A stretch of 64,000 bases of DNA from Xanthocytophaga agilis. GTDB taxonomy: Bacteria; Bacteroidota; Bacteroidia; Cytophagales; 172606-1. The DNA is taken from NCBI RefSeq assembly GCF_030068605.1, contig NZ_JASJOU010000011.1, positions 62,001 to 126,000 on the forward strand. The letters are read 5' to 3'. The notes below the pieces were generated by a model, which worked only from the letters and a program-made list of their open reading frames with translations, was not told the origin of the DNA and did no database searches. The position numbers and the translations under genes are program-made. How positions within the stretch are numbered: the first letter of the stretch is position 1; each line of letters opens with the position of its first letter. Of this stretch, positions 26,155 through 35,875 are shown piece after piece.

Positions 26155-27642
26155 TTATTGGCCAAAAGCGATCTCATCATCTGGCAGTGGTAATACAAAA
26201 AGAGCATCACTGCCAGTAAATATTTTGCCAGACTGTCCGATAATATTTCGGTTCAGGCGTTTGTATGTATAGAAGACTTGTCCTTCTCCAAAAAATTCTT
26301 TTCGCTCTTCCTTGATCAGTTCAGACAGAAAAGTCTCTTTGGATTGTTGACCTTCTATCTTTGTTCCAATTCCTCTATTAAACCGAACTGTATTAAAGTA
26401 TTCCCATGCTTTGGCAGGATCGGTATCGAATACACATTCGGCAGCGATGTAATACATTTCACTTAGTCTCAGAGCAGGAGCCACCAGCCGATGCAGGTTT
26501 CGATCACCATCCCGGTTGTATTTGATTACATGCAGACTATTGGTACGTCCATCACTCTTCTCCTGGAGCCATTGCTTAAACCGGAAGTCTTCTGCCCCTA
26601 CACCTCCTGTTTCATAGATAATATTCCCTTCATTGGTGCCTGTCATCAGGGTTGAGTTTTCATTTCGAAACCATCTTTCCAAATCTCCACCCCGTTTAGG
26701 TATATCCCAGGCAAACAACAACTCTTTGAAGAGAATACGATCTTTTTTCTCGTCATCATCATTCGTAAAATCAGCCTTTTTTGTCCAGGGAAACTTACCA
26801 GATTCTATTACCTCACGTGCCTGTAACAATGCATTCGCTTTATCATTCTGATACAGATAAACCCGGGCCAGTGCTCCACAAGCAGCATAGTAGTTCATAC
26901 GCTGTCTACGGTTTTGCAGAAACAAAGGGCCCGATTCTTCAGTTGACCCATCATCAGGCAGGTCATTAGAATCATAGCTGGCGGTGTATCCAATAATGTA
27001 TTTTTCTGTTACAATTGGGTCAGAATCTTTTAGTAATTCTTTCGCTGCTAATAAATCAGTTACAATCTTTTCTAGTACTTCCTTGACAGTAGACCGGGGA
27101 GTGGCCTGATTGGTAAACTTTGTTACGTAAGGAATTCCGGCAGCCTCCGGTTTAGTGGAAGTAAACATCCGCAACAAATCAAAATGAAGATAGGCTCTTA
27201 ATGCCAATGCTTCTCCTTTGATTAGTTTATAGTTACTCTCGTCTCTGAATACAGACGTTCGGGTATCGATATTCTCCAGAATCAGGTTGCAATTGGAAAT
27301 AGCATTATACAAACCTGCCCATAACTTATCTTTCTTCTCAATAAAAGTAGGAGTATTATAATTGTAGAGTGAAGCTTGCAGATATGAATATCCTCCACTA
27401 CTTATATCGGAGGATATTGTATAATTCTGTGCTAAAACATCCAATAAGCCAAACGTGAGTTCATGACCATAGATATCATCTTTAGAACAACGTATATATA
27501 CGCCGACCAAAGCCTCCATAAAACCTTCCTCTGATTCAAAAAGTACATCTTTGTCAATCTGTGAATTGGGCTTTACATCCAGATAGGATGAACAGGAAGT
27601 CAGTATAAATAATCCAATGAGTATTAGTATATATTTCTTCAT
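26155..27642 (-). CDS. SusD/RagB-family outer-membrane lipoprotein (locus 2)
   Basis: 495 residues from ATG 27642. The frame extends to 27735 inside susC, but only this ATG, 11 bp after the SusC stop, gives a lipoprotein signal (LFILTSC). SusD features: SYLDVKPNSQ after the lipid cysteine, helices with AYLHFDLLRMF, and a C-terminal FVLPLPDDEI. Family role: lid of the SusC barrel and initial ligand catcher. Its companions here are a DUF4843 protein, a PKD-like protein and a protease rather than glycoside hydrolases, which points to peptides rather than sugars as the ligand; this is inference. Confidence 0.95.
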   Translation of the reverse strand: MKKYILILIGLFILTSCSSYLDVKPNSQIDKDVLFESEEGFMEALVGVYIRCSKDDIYGHELTFGLLDVLAQNYTISSDISSGGYSYLQASLYNYNTPTFIEKKDKLWAGLYNAISNCNLILENIDTRTSVFRDESNYKLIKGEALALRAYLHFDLLRMFTSTKPEAAGIPYVTKFTNQATPRSTVKEVLEKIVTDLLAAKELLKDSDPIVTEKYIIGYTASYDSNDLPDDGSTEESGPLFLQNRRQRMNYYAACGALARVYLYQNDKANALLQAREVIESGKFPWTKKADFTNDDDEKKDRILFKELLFAWDIPKRGGDLERWFRNENSTLMTGTNEGNIIYETGGVGAEDFRFKQWLQEKSDGRTNSLHVIKYNRDGDRNLHRLVAPALRLSEMYYIAAECVFDTDPAKAWEYFNTVRFNRGIGTKIEGQQSKETFLSELIKEERKEFFGEGQVFYTYKRLNRNIIGQSGKIFTGSDALFVLPLPDDEIAFGQ

Positions 27643-27653
27643 CAGTAAGTAGC

Positions 27654-30600
27654 TTAGAATCTGGTTTGAATAGAGAAAGAAACCGTACGGGCAAAAGGGA
27701 AGTCTATTCCACGTTCCATTTTTACAGCTGACCATCTCCAGATATCATTTGTAGTAACCATAAAACGCAGGCTTTGCATATGCAATCGCTTAGCCAGAGA
27801 ACGAGGCGTTTCATAGGTAAGGTTTACAGAACGCAACTCTACTACATTATCCTTTTGGATAAATCTGGAGCTGGCACGGGTTGAGTTCCAGTCAGTAATG
27901 TCCTTGAACAATGCATGATCACCTGGTTGCTTCCAGCGGCTTGTCAGAACCCGTTTGTCTACATTGTAGCGGGGATCCGCATTTTCGATACGATCTACCA
28001 ATGTTTGATTGTACAGATCACCACCAAATTTGGTATAGAAATTAACAGTCAGAAAGAAGTTCTTTATGGAAAGTGTACCTCCAAAAAATCCCTCTGCATC
28101 GGGGGAGGTATCACCTACCCGAACGATATCTTTTACACTATAGATATAGGTAAGCGTACCGTCTTTCTTTACAAATATTTCTTTTCCATTTTCCGGGTCT
28201 ATCCCTAGTGATTGAACTGCGTAGATTGAGTTTATAGATTCTCCTTCTTTATAGCGTAGCAAAGGGGTGCCCTGGTAGTCAGGTTTTTCCTGTTGCTTAT
28301 CTATTTCATCGTTATACTTTTTCAGAGACTCTGAAATCTTTTTGATGGTATTGGTATTGTGTGTCATATTAACAAACAGACTCAGATCCCAGTTTTTCTT
28401 CTTCACCAATGTTGACCGTAAGTTCAGTTCCCATCCTTTGTTCTCCATAAAGCCCAGATTGGCTTTGTAGGAACTAAAGCCTGCTGATGGTGGCACAACA
28501 ATATCAGCCAACAGATCCTGTGTCAGTTTGTAGTAATAGCGTGGAGAAATATAAATCATGCCCTTCAGCAACTGTAACTCCATCCCTAAATCATAGTTGC
28601 GCGTACGCTGCCATTTAAGCGATTCATTACCATAAGCTTTATACACCGCACCTGCTCCAGAAGAATACCAGTCACTATAGTATTCATAGGTTGTTCTTGC
28701 CAGAAACGGTTCAAAGGACACTTCACCTGTTAATCCGGTACTAGCCCGAAGTTTCAATTGGTTGATAATGGGTGACCCAATTAAAAATCCTTCTTTATGG
28801 AGATTCCAGCCAATTCCCGCTGCCCAGAATGGTGCAAACTTATTCTTTGTACCAAACTTGGAAGAACCATCCAGACGAGCATTTAAATCCAAAAGATATT
28901 TATCTGATAGCGAATAGTTTACAGCAGCAAATGAACCAAGCAATCGTTCGGTAGACTGATAACCTGTTGGTCTATACTTATCATCATCAGAATAGCGGTT
29001 TGCCAGTCCCACATTATCAAACTTATCATTGGCAAATCCCATCACTGTAAAATCTTTGTAATCATTGCTGTAATCTCTGAGATTGGTACCAAGCGAAGCA
29101 TTCACAAAATGATTGGAAACAGCCTTGTTAAAGGACAATACCATATTTCCATCCAGTGTAGTCTCGTCTTTACCTCCATAGGTGTATCGGCCTCTCTTCT
29201 TCAGATCATCCCCCTTATAGGAATAGAACTCATTACTGAGAGGAGATTTGAAAATATCAGAAGCAGTACGTTGCTTGGCTATACTCAACTGTCCACGCAG
29301 ATTGATTCCCGAGGCAATATTCCAGTTCACAGCAAACGAATTGATAATTTGCGTATACGCTGACTTATCAAAGCTGCTCAATGAGGCATCATAGGCAGGA
29401 TTAAGAACAGACTTCACAACAAGTCCCTGATCTCCATCATTATTAACAATGCCCGAAGTGTTCCAGCTATCCACCTCCCGAATGAGATTTCCATTTGCAT
29501 CCTTCTTGGCATAGTAAGGATTCATCCGTATGTAATCTTCAAATTTCCCATAAGGAGACTCATTTGCCACTACATTGGTAACGGAGAGGTTGTTTGTGAA
29601 GAAAAACTTATTATCAATATTATAAGCCAGATTTACATCTGCCCCAAAGCGATTTCTTCCAGAGCCTTTCATTACCCCTTTCAGTGTCTGATAACGGGCT
29701 GTCAGGTTATATTGCAGTACATTGGAACCACCTTCCAGCGATAAGGAATTATTGTGTTCTACAGCTGTTTTGACTGGTTCTGACAGCCAATAGGTATTTA
29801 CCCCGCTCTCAACAGTATATTTCTTCTGATAGTACAGTTTAGCAGCTTCATCATCTGTCATCTGATAGGCTTGTTTACTTGTATACAACCCTGCCAACCG
29901 TTCATATTCCAGCTTGTCTCTTGCATCCAGGACATTGTATACTGTTAAATCAGGACCAGTTACAGACATATCGTAGTTGTAACTAAACCGTAGTTGTCCT
30001 TCCTTTGGTTTTTTGGTAGTAATAACAACAACCCCATTGGCAGCCCGTGAACCATAGACAGCTGTAGCCGCCGCATCTTTCAGCAAGGTTATGGATTCAA
30101 CCCGGTTCCAGTCCAGATCATAAATAGTCTGGATACCTACCTGAAATCCATTCAGAATGAAAGTAGGCAGATTTGGATTTGTGGCCAGACTTCTTCGGCT
30201 CATGCTATTGTCGTCGGACTGTGTACCCGACGAGGAAGAGGGTAAACCAGATGCTCCTCTGACAGTAATGTCAGGCAGTTTGTTGGGATTAGAACCGAAT
30301 GTATTATCCTGAGTAATCCGAAAAGAAGGATCGAAAGTTTGTAAACTCTGCAGAAAGTTCAGTGGATTTACTTTTTTGAGATCATCGCCACTTATTGTGA
30401 TGGCAGTACCTGTGAAGCTTTCTTTCCGGATTTCCTGATAACCTGTCACTACTACCTCATTCAGTGATTTAACATTGGTTACCAATGCCACATTGATTGT
30501 AGTCTGGTTGTTGATGAGAACTTCACTGGAAGTAAAGCCTATGAATGAAAATACAAGTGCCCCCTTACTATGTTCTTCAGGAATGCTTAGCCGATAGTTA

Positions 30601-31139
30601 CCTTCTCCATCTGTGGTTGTACCAATGGTAGTACCTTTTATTAAAACACTTACACCAGGCAAGGCATCTTTCTTATCATCGGTAACTTTTCCGGAAACCA
30701 CAATAGGTGCTGCTTTTTGCCCGATCAGTGCACTTTCTTTTTGCTCAATTACGCTTATAATTTGTGCTTTTATAGCCGGTTCAGGATTTTTGGACAGTAA
30801 TATTCTATCCTTTACCAGTTTAAACTGAATATCCAGTTCAGATAATAATTCTTTTAGAAAGATATCCAGTTTCTCATTGTTAGCCTGTACAGATACCTTC
30901 TGATCAACATTGATTGTATTTGGACTATACACAAACCGAACTCTTGTCTGCGCCTGAATCTGTTTTAAAACATCGCGTAGCTCGGCATTCTTTACCGACA
31001 AAGAAACAGATTGGTCCAGTGTTTGACCCAGTACAGTATTAGCAAATGTAGTACATGTAAATACTGTAACCAGTAAAGTTTGGGCAATAGCAATCCTCAT
31101 TGTGGTTTGCAGAAAACCTACAATTCGTTTTTTCTTCAT
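27654..31139 (-). CDS. SusC/RagA-family TonB-dependent transporter with STN domain (locus 2)
   Basis: 1161 residues. Signal sequence (RIAIAQTLLVTVFTCTTFA), STN domain (about 45-120; LRDVLKQIQAQTRVRFVYS), carboxypeptidase-D-like domain (about 150-230), plug (about 235-385; GASGLPSSSSGTQSDDNS, ITLLKDAAATAVYGSRAANG) and a large barrel to the C-terminus (ARTVSFSIQTRF). The Ser/Asp-rich insertion in the plug is absent from the locus 1 SusC. The STN domain pairs it with the FecR at 31347-32378. It should import the nutrient held by the SusD partner, powered by TonB, and report its presence inward. Paralogous to, but well diverged from, the locus 1 SusC. Confidence 0.96.
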   Translation of the reverse strand: MKKKRIVGFLQTTMRIAIAQTLLVTVFTCTTFANTVLGQTLDQSVSLSVKNAELRDVLKQIQAQTRVRFVYSPNTINVDQKVSVQANNEKLDIFLKELLSELDIQFKLVKDRILLSKNPEPAIKAQIISVIEQKESALIGQKAAPIVVSGKVTDDKKDALPGVSVLIKGTTIGTTTDGEGNYRLSIPEEHSKGALVFSFIGFTSSEVLINNQTTINVALVTNVKSLNEVVVTGYQEIRKESFTGTAITISGDDLKKVNPLNFLQSLQTFDPSFRITQDNTFGSNPNKLPDITVRGASGLPSSSSGTQSDDNSMSRRSLATNPNLPTFILNGFQVGIQTIYDLDWNRVESITLLKDAAATAVYGSRAANGVVVITTKKPKEGQLRFSYNYDMSVTGPDLTVYNVLDARDKLEYERLAGLYTSKQAYQMTDDEAAKLYYQKKYTVESGVNTYWLSEPVKTAVEHNNSLSLEGGSNVLQYNLTARYQTLKGVMKGSGRNRFGADVNLAYNIDNKFFFTNNLSVTNVVANESPYGKFEDYIRMNPYYAKKDANGNLIREVDSWNTSGIVNNDGDQGLVVKSVLNPAYDASLSSFDKSAYTQIINSFAVNWNIASGINLRGQLSIAKQRTASDIFKSPLSNEFYSYKGDDLKKRGRYTYGGKDETTLDGNMVLSFNKAVSNHFVNASLGTNLRDYSNDYKDFTVMGFANDKFDNVGLANRYSDDDKYRPTGYQSTERLLGSFAAVNYSLSDKYLLDLNARLDGSSKFGTKNKFAPFWAAGIGWNLHKEGFLIGSPIINQLKLRASTGLTGEVSFEPFLARTTYEYYSDWYSSGAGAVYKAYGNESLKWQRTRNYDLGMELQLLKGMIYISPRYYYKLTQDLLADIVVPPSAGFSSYKANLGFMENKGWELNLRSTLVKKKNWDLSLFVNMTHNTNTIKKISESLKKYNDEIDKQQEKPDYQGTPLLRYKEGESINSIYAVQSLGIDPENGKEIFVKKDGTLTYIYSVKDIVRVGDTSPDAEGFFGGTLSIKNFFLTVNFYTKFGGDLYNQTLVDRIENADPRYNVDKRVLTSRWKQPGDHALFKDITDWNSTRASSRFIQKDNVVELRSVNLTYETPRSLAKRLHMQSLRFMVTTNDIWRWSAVKMERGIDFPFARTVSFSIQTRF

Positions 31140-31240
31140 ACATTTGAAAGGTTTGTTCGGATAAAATAGGTTGCGGACAAAATCCTACCCTGGCGGGTAG
31201 TAACCAGCTGCCAATGCCCCCACATTGTCAGCTGGTTTTT
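31139..31240 (+). ncRNA. Candidate antisense RNA to the locus 2 susC leader
   Basis: A perfect -7 box TACATTTG (31139-31146) on the plus strand abuts the susC start codon. About 40-85 bp on are two adjacent hairpins: CTACCC/GGGTAG (31185-31200) and a strong terminator hairpin (9 bp, one mismatch, 5 bp; 31202-31237) running into TTTTT to 31240. The predicted RNA is about 87 nt, from about 31153, and wholly antisense to the susC leader. No -33 box at normal spacing was found. Confidence 0.38.
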
Positions 31241-31346
31241 CAATCGCTGCGTACTCTCTCTTTTATTTTTACCTGAATGAGTATCTATTCTTCATAGGCA
31301 ATGGTTTTAGTGTATTGATGAGTAATAAAATCTTTTCTACTGGTTC

Positions 31347-32378
31347 TTACCGGCAATTGCCCCCATAGAGTACAATATTTAATTCTTTGACTTCATAACT
31401 GGCACCTACTGACTGGCATATCATATCCAGACTTTCATACAGATCCAGATCACTCAGATCACCTGTAAATGTGCATCGGTATACACCTTTGTTTATTGTA
31501 TGAATAGGAATAGCATATGTTTTTTCCAGTTGGTCAAACACTTGTAATAAGGTATTCTCGTTAAAGATCAGATTGGCTGCAGCAGCTTCTTTATTTATCA
31601 CAACAGGATCTTCTACAATACTCACTGTCAAATCTTTGTCTTCATTAGTATAGGTAACCCGCTGATTAGGTGTCAGCACAACCTCTTCTTTTTCAGAAAG
31701 AAATTTCGGAAGTAGTCCTTTTTCAGCTTTGGCAACACGTACCTTCCCTGTTACCACTACTACTTCACTTTCTGTATTTTTTTCCTGTTCCCGCACCCAG
31801 AAACTTGTCCCAACTACATGTACAAGTAATTGCTGGCTATGTACATAAAATGGTCGTTTGGTATCTTTGGTTACATTGAAAAATGCTTGTCCTTTCAGAT
31901 ATACATCTCTTCTATCTTTATCAAAAGTTCGGGAATACATAAGGCTGGCTCCTGATTCCAGTAATACATTACTTCCATCTGCTAGTGCTACCCTTAGTGG
32001 TTTTCCTGTTGTATTCACTGTTTGTACCTTATCAGACTGAGCAACAGATCCATACTGAGAAGTTCTATTTGTATAGAACAAAAGTGCACCTGTTACCAAT
32101 ATCAATGCAATTACAGAAGCGGCTACCCATTGCAATCGCCGAAAGGGGTTGTAATCAGGCTTGGAAATAGGTATAACTGGCGTCTTAGGCTGATTGATTC
32201 TTTCCTTTACATCTTTCCACAATTTGTCGTCCATAGCATCCAGTGTATCATTGGTGATACCTGGCAGATCCTCCTTATCCAATATCCCATACCACTGTTC
32301 TACTACACCCTTTTCTTCTTCAGTAGCGTCTCCTTTCAGATATCGTTTCAGTAATTGATGAAAGACTTTATGATTCAC
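31347..32378 (-). CDS. FecR-family anti-sigma factor (locus 2)
   Basis: 343 residues. The cytoplasmic helical part runs to about 80, one membrane helix follows (WVAASVIALILVTGALLFY), then the FecR domain (ALADGSNVLLESGASLMYS, VYLKGQAFFNVTK, VVGTSFWVRE) and the C-terminal DUF4974 domain (about 265-340; CTFTGDLSDLDLYESLDMI). It should sequester the ECF factor encoded upstream and release it when its SusC partner is loaded. The gap to susC holds the candidate antisense RNA. Confidence 0.94.
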   Translation of the reverse strand: MNHKVFHQLLKRYLKGDATEEEKGVVEQWYGILDKEDLPGITNDTLDAMDDKLWKDVKERINQPKTPVIPISKPDYNPFRRLQWVAASVIALILVTGALLFYTNRTSQYGSVAQSDKVQTVNTTGKPLRVALADGSNVLLESGASLMYSRTFDKDRRDVYLKGQAFFNVTKDTKRPFYVHSQQLLVHVVGTSFWVREQEKNTESEVVVVTGKVRVAKAEKGLLPKFLSEKEEVVLTPNQRVTYTNEDKDLTVSIVEDPVVINKEAAAANLIFNENTLLQVFDQLEKTYAIPIHTINKGVYRCTFTGDLSDLDLYESLDMICQSVGASYEVKELNIVLYGGNCR

Positions 32379-33081
32379 AGCTATGGATGTTAAAATGTGC
32401 TTATGTATCTATGTCAACAAAGTCCCCTCCTATCCCTAAACAGATTATCATTTTTTTTCACTTTCTTTAAGAAACAAACTTAACTTACTGATTACCAATG
32501 CAAACCGAAATGAATATTTTTAATCAGCGAAGGAATAGTTAGAAGTGTCGAGAAAATACTTTCAGAGAAGATATGTTATAAATAGAGTTATTATCTTTTA
32601 TTGGCATTAGATTAAGAGAGTTTTTGTTTACTTCTGGCCTATTTCATTGTCGTTCTGGCAGAGTATTTCCTTTCTGTCCTTCCGAAAATCAATCTACCTT
32701 TTGTATCTTTCTGAAAGACCCTCTTCCTCTTTGTCCTCCTGAAAGGAACTCGTGGCAAAACCGGCGGCCTTTGGATTGGAAATAATTCTTTTCTCAAAAC
32801 CCAAGCATGACTCTATTTGTCACAAGTTTCTTTCAGAAGGACAAAAAAGAAATAAGAAACAGACTCTCTTACCTTGACAGCTCGGAACGGATGTTCTAAC
32901 TAGTAGATTCCTTGTAAAAATTAAAAAAGCTATAGGAGAAGGAAAGATAGATTATCCTGGTAGATACAGTTGCATTGCCGGGAATTGCTTTTTTATATAC
33001 CCCCGTCCTCATACGAAGATGAAGTCACAAGTCATCCTCCTAAAGGTAACCAGCAATTTGTGTATCTCTAACCACAACAAT
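32379..33081. other. 703-bp spacer between sigma and FecR genes
   Basis: Unusually long for a sigma-FecR pair (223 bp in locus 1). It holds an imperfect 116-bp palindromic element (32730-32845) and further short copies of a GTCCTTCTGAAAG-like motif near 32673 and 32708. No coding signal. FecR here may have its own promoter. Confidence 0.55.
32730..32845. repeat. 116-bp inverted-repeat (MITE-like) element
   Basis: Arms at 32730-32759 and 32816-32845 are inverted copies over 30 bp with four differences, all transitions, around a 56-bp centre. The arm core is TTTGTCCTYCTGAAAG. No target-site duplication is obvious. Could be a small non-autonomous element or a structured RNA. Confidence 0.55.
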
Positions 33082-33669
33082 CTATCGGAATAAGAATAAT
33101 AATACAAACAGAATATAATCCTTCAAATGGACACGGATCTGTTTTAGTGACTGTGTAATATGATACTCTACTGCTTTCTCTGATATGTTTAGCAGAGATG
33201 CGATCTCTTTTACAGAAAAATGCTCTACCCTACTTAGTTTAAATACCTCTCTGCTTTTGGGAGGTAGCAAAGCCATACCTTTTTCAATTGCCTGCGAAAG
33301 ATCTGCAAGCATTACTAATTCTTCAGTGGTATGAGAAATAGAATCGTTATTGCCATGCTTGTAACTGACATACTTCTCATGCACCATTTGCGATTTATAA
33401 TAATTAATAATCGTAAACTTTAGTGCCCCAAATAAATACGAAGGTAGTTGTCGGATAGTATTTTCGCTCCGCTTTTCCCATACATCTACAAATAAATTCT
33501 GTGTAAACTCTTCTGCTAGTTCTTTATCATGCAGTTTTTTATAAGCTACCAGAAACACACTTCTCCAGTGACGTTTGTAGACTTCGCGAAAGGCATCCTG
33601 ATCGTCTTGCAACTTCATCAGTTCCAATAACTCACTATCAGACAAATGAGAATAGTTCAAACTTGGCAT
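33082..33669 (-). CDS. ECF RNA polymerase sigma factor, FecI-like (locus 2)
   Basis: 195 residues. Region 2 (FREVYKRHWRSVFLVAYKK, ELAEEFTQNLFVDVWEKR) and region 4 (LPPKSREVFKLSRVEHFS, VKEIASLLNISEKAVEYHI) are complete. The C-terminal tail is hydrophobic (YILFVLLFLFR), as in the locus 1 sigma. It heads the second sigma-FecR-SusC cascade. Region 4 helices of the two factors are similar, so cross-talk between the two loci is conceivable. Confidence 0.95.
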   Translation of the reverse strand: MPSLNYSHLSDSELLELMKLQDDQDAFREVYKRHWRSVFLVAYKKLHDKELAEEFTQNLFVDVWEKRSENTIRQLPSYLFGALKFTIINYYKSQMVHEKYVSYKHGNNDSISHTTEELVMLADLSQAIEKGMALLPPKSREVFKLSRVEHFSVKEIASLLNISEKAVEYHITQSLKQIRVHLKDYILFVLLFLFR

Positions 33670-34406
33670 CCCGCAAGATAGTTTGGATAGTTTATTGAGA
33701 AATGTAATTTCAGTATATCAGGGAGTCAGCTCAGAAACCTGTCAGGTATACCCAACAAGCATATATCCAATCTTTTATGACATGTTTTGCGCGTTGCCTT
33801 GTACATTCGTATCGTAGCTTAATCAGTAGCTAAACAAGAGTAAAGACCTATTGGACAACAATTCTACGAAATGCTATTGAAAAAAGAAAGCCATTTGTAT
33901 AAAATCGATATAAAATTTTACCAACAAACGTATTATCCCAATATTCATTATTGCTTTTACAATAAACACAAAATTAATTTCGCTATTTCTATAAACAGAA
34001 TCACATATCTATACTGTATTAGTACAATTCTCTATTTTATATATAGACAATAGTAAAATGTTACTTATTTGTATTTTTCCATGCCTTTACATTACCTCTA
34101 CGCCTCTGTATACAAGGCAATAGATAGAATAAAACATACACTTTCCGCTTATTCAAGTAAAATTTCCTGGTTAATACTATATAAAAATTCATTCAGGTTC
34201 TGCTGGTATTTCGAAAACACAAATAACAAATCAGACAGTCTTCGGCTACATCTGTTTACCTCATCTTATTTAATCCACTAACAGTAAAGCGCTTAGCAAT
34301 AAGTATTTACTCCGAATATCAATTCAGTTGACTATTGCACATTCCAGTACTCTTTTGAATTCTTCTTTTGCTCATTCTGTTTTTTAACCTATCTCACAAT
34401 CAGATC
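33670..34406. other. 737-bp A+T-rich divergent spacer
   Basis: Very A+T-rich. Two short plus-strand frames (60 and 70 codons, at 33871 and 34069) have compositions typical of random A/T-rich DNA and are not called. It must contain the promoter of the sigma gene and of the lipoprotein gene. No repeat recognised. Confidence 0.4.
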
Positions 34407-35636
34407 ATGTCACGTTTCCTGCCTGTCTGTTATCTGTGTATTCTTGTATGCTTTACACAATGTGGTATCAAAAGTGCTATTGGAGATATATTGGGTACCG
34501 CCAATAATATCACTACCCAAGTGACATCTGTCATTGATAATGCCATTGGTGATTTATCCAGTGAATCTGCCAACTGGCGGGAAATCCTGCAAAAGGCGAT
34601 TAACGATTTACCCAAAGATGTGCAATCTACCATTCGTACTGAGATGACCGATTTACTTAATCGTGCGGTTGCCGCATCTGGTGCTGAGATACGTTGTGAT
34701 GCAGATTTTTTTCGCAACCGATTGATACAAGGGTTACAAAATATCAAGGCACAATTTCTGGGCAATCAGCCTCCATCACTGGAGCCTCAGCTCTGTACAG
34801 TGGTTCCTTTGGCTATTGATATGGAGCTGGACCCTTCACGAAGAAATAAGATTGAGTTTTACGGATACGATTTTGACAAAGCAAAGATCAAAGTTCTGCT
34901 CGAAAATGGAGGAGCTCTTACAGATATTTCGTCTTTTATGGATCAGCCTACTCATTACCATATGACGTTAAATCTGGGTGGTAATGGTGTCAATCTTACC
35001 GGAGCCAGTACACGGATTATCCTACAATGGAACGACCGAAATATTTCTTCCATAGGAATTCTACAAAAAACAACTCCTATCTGTGAAGTCAAGACTTCTC
35101 CCAATATTTCGATATCTCCAATCTCTTTTATGCCTCCACGTGTAGGTTCGGGAGATAAAGAATTTGACGGAAACGGTCCGGATATATATTGTACTGTAAA
35201 GCTGCTGAACCTGGGTAACCATGTAGATGCTGTTATCTATATGTCGGCCAAAGAAACAGAAGACGACTGGACAGAAGCTCGTGGCACTCAGCAATCAACT
35301 ATTTATCAGGCAGATCCCGGCTGGCAAATAACAGAAATTGTAGGACCTGTAGAAAGCAGTTACTCCTATCGAGATAACGACCATGAACTGGATAAATTTG
35401 CCGGTACTGGGCCTGTTCAAACGTATACATTTATGGGTGATGGCAAAGGAGATGATGTCGGTAGCAATACAAATGTAACCGTCAAACTAAATACTCTGCG
35501 AGTCACACTAAAGCAGACAGGCAATTGTGTAACAGATGTAGCCATAAAAAATGCACTGAAGTTCAAGTTGCTTGCACCAAACCGGCTTAATCGTATCCGA
35601 CAAATCAACCCACGATTGATTACGCCTACACAATAG
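34407..35636 (+). CDS. Orphan lipoprotein of unknown function
   Basis: 409 residues from ATG 34407 (an upstream in-frame ATG at 34368 would spoil the signal). Lipobox CFTQC places the lipid on Cys19. Residues about 20-130 look helical and amphipathic (AIGDILGTANNITTQVTSVI, LQKAINDLPKDVQST); residues about 140-230 form a beta domain that resembles IPT/TIG folds in style (IEFYGYDFDKAKIKVLL); the rest is beta-rich with Gly/Asp loops (GSGDKEFDGNGPDIYC, FMGDGKGDDVGSNTN) that could bind calcium. I do not recognise a family. Lone gene with no clear partner. Confidence 0.8.
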   Translation: MSRFLPVCYLCILVCFTQCGIKSAIGDILGTANNITTQVTSVIDNAIGDLSSESANWREILQKAINDLPKDVQSTIRTEMTDLLNRAVAASGAEIRCDADFFRNRLIQGLQNIKAQFLGNQPPSLEPQLCTVVPLAIDMELDPSRRNKIEFYGYDFDKAKIKVLLENGGALTDISSFMDQPTHYHMTLNLGGNGVNLTGASTRIILQWNDRNISSIGILQKTTPICEVKTSPNISISPISFMPPRVGSGDKEFDGNGPDIYCTVKLLNLGNHVDAVIYMSAKETEDDWTEARGTQQSTIYQADPGWQITEIVGPVESSYSYRDNDHELDKFAGTGPVQTYTFMGDGKGDDVGSNTNVTVKLNTLRVTLKQTGNCVTDVAIKNALKFKLLAPNRLNRIRQINPRLITPTQ

Positions 35637-35662
35637 AGCGAGCATATATGAGTGCTTTGCTT

Positions 35663-35719
35663 AAATTAAAAAACTATCAGAACCCTCATATCATTGAAGA
35701 GCCATCAAATTTCTGATAG
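35663..35719 (-). terminator. Possible terminator of the small membrane/secreted gene pair
   Basis: Stem CTATCAGAA/TTCTGATAG (9 bp, arms 35674-35682 and 35711-35719, 28-nt loop) is followed on the minus strand by TTTTTTAATTT. It lies 157 bp after the stop at 35876; the distance weakens the assignment. Confidence 0.45.
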
Positions 35720-35875
35720 CTTCAAAGAGATTAACAAGATTACACTCTCTTCACTTTCAATGACCGAAACATGTCTGAAACCATAAATAATATCCCAGAG
35801 GGACATATGTCAAGAATCATATTAAGTTGCCATACTATAAGTAGTGTATAGAATCATGTGATTTGTTTGTCAATT

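Noticed and set aside
33871-34281. Two plus-strand frames of 60 and 70 codons before the orphan lipoprotein
   Set aside because: Typical of A+T-rich non-coding DNA: many Tyr, Ile, Lys, Ser codons, no domain, no conserved look.
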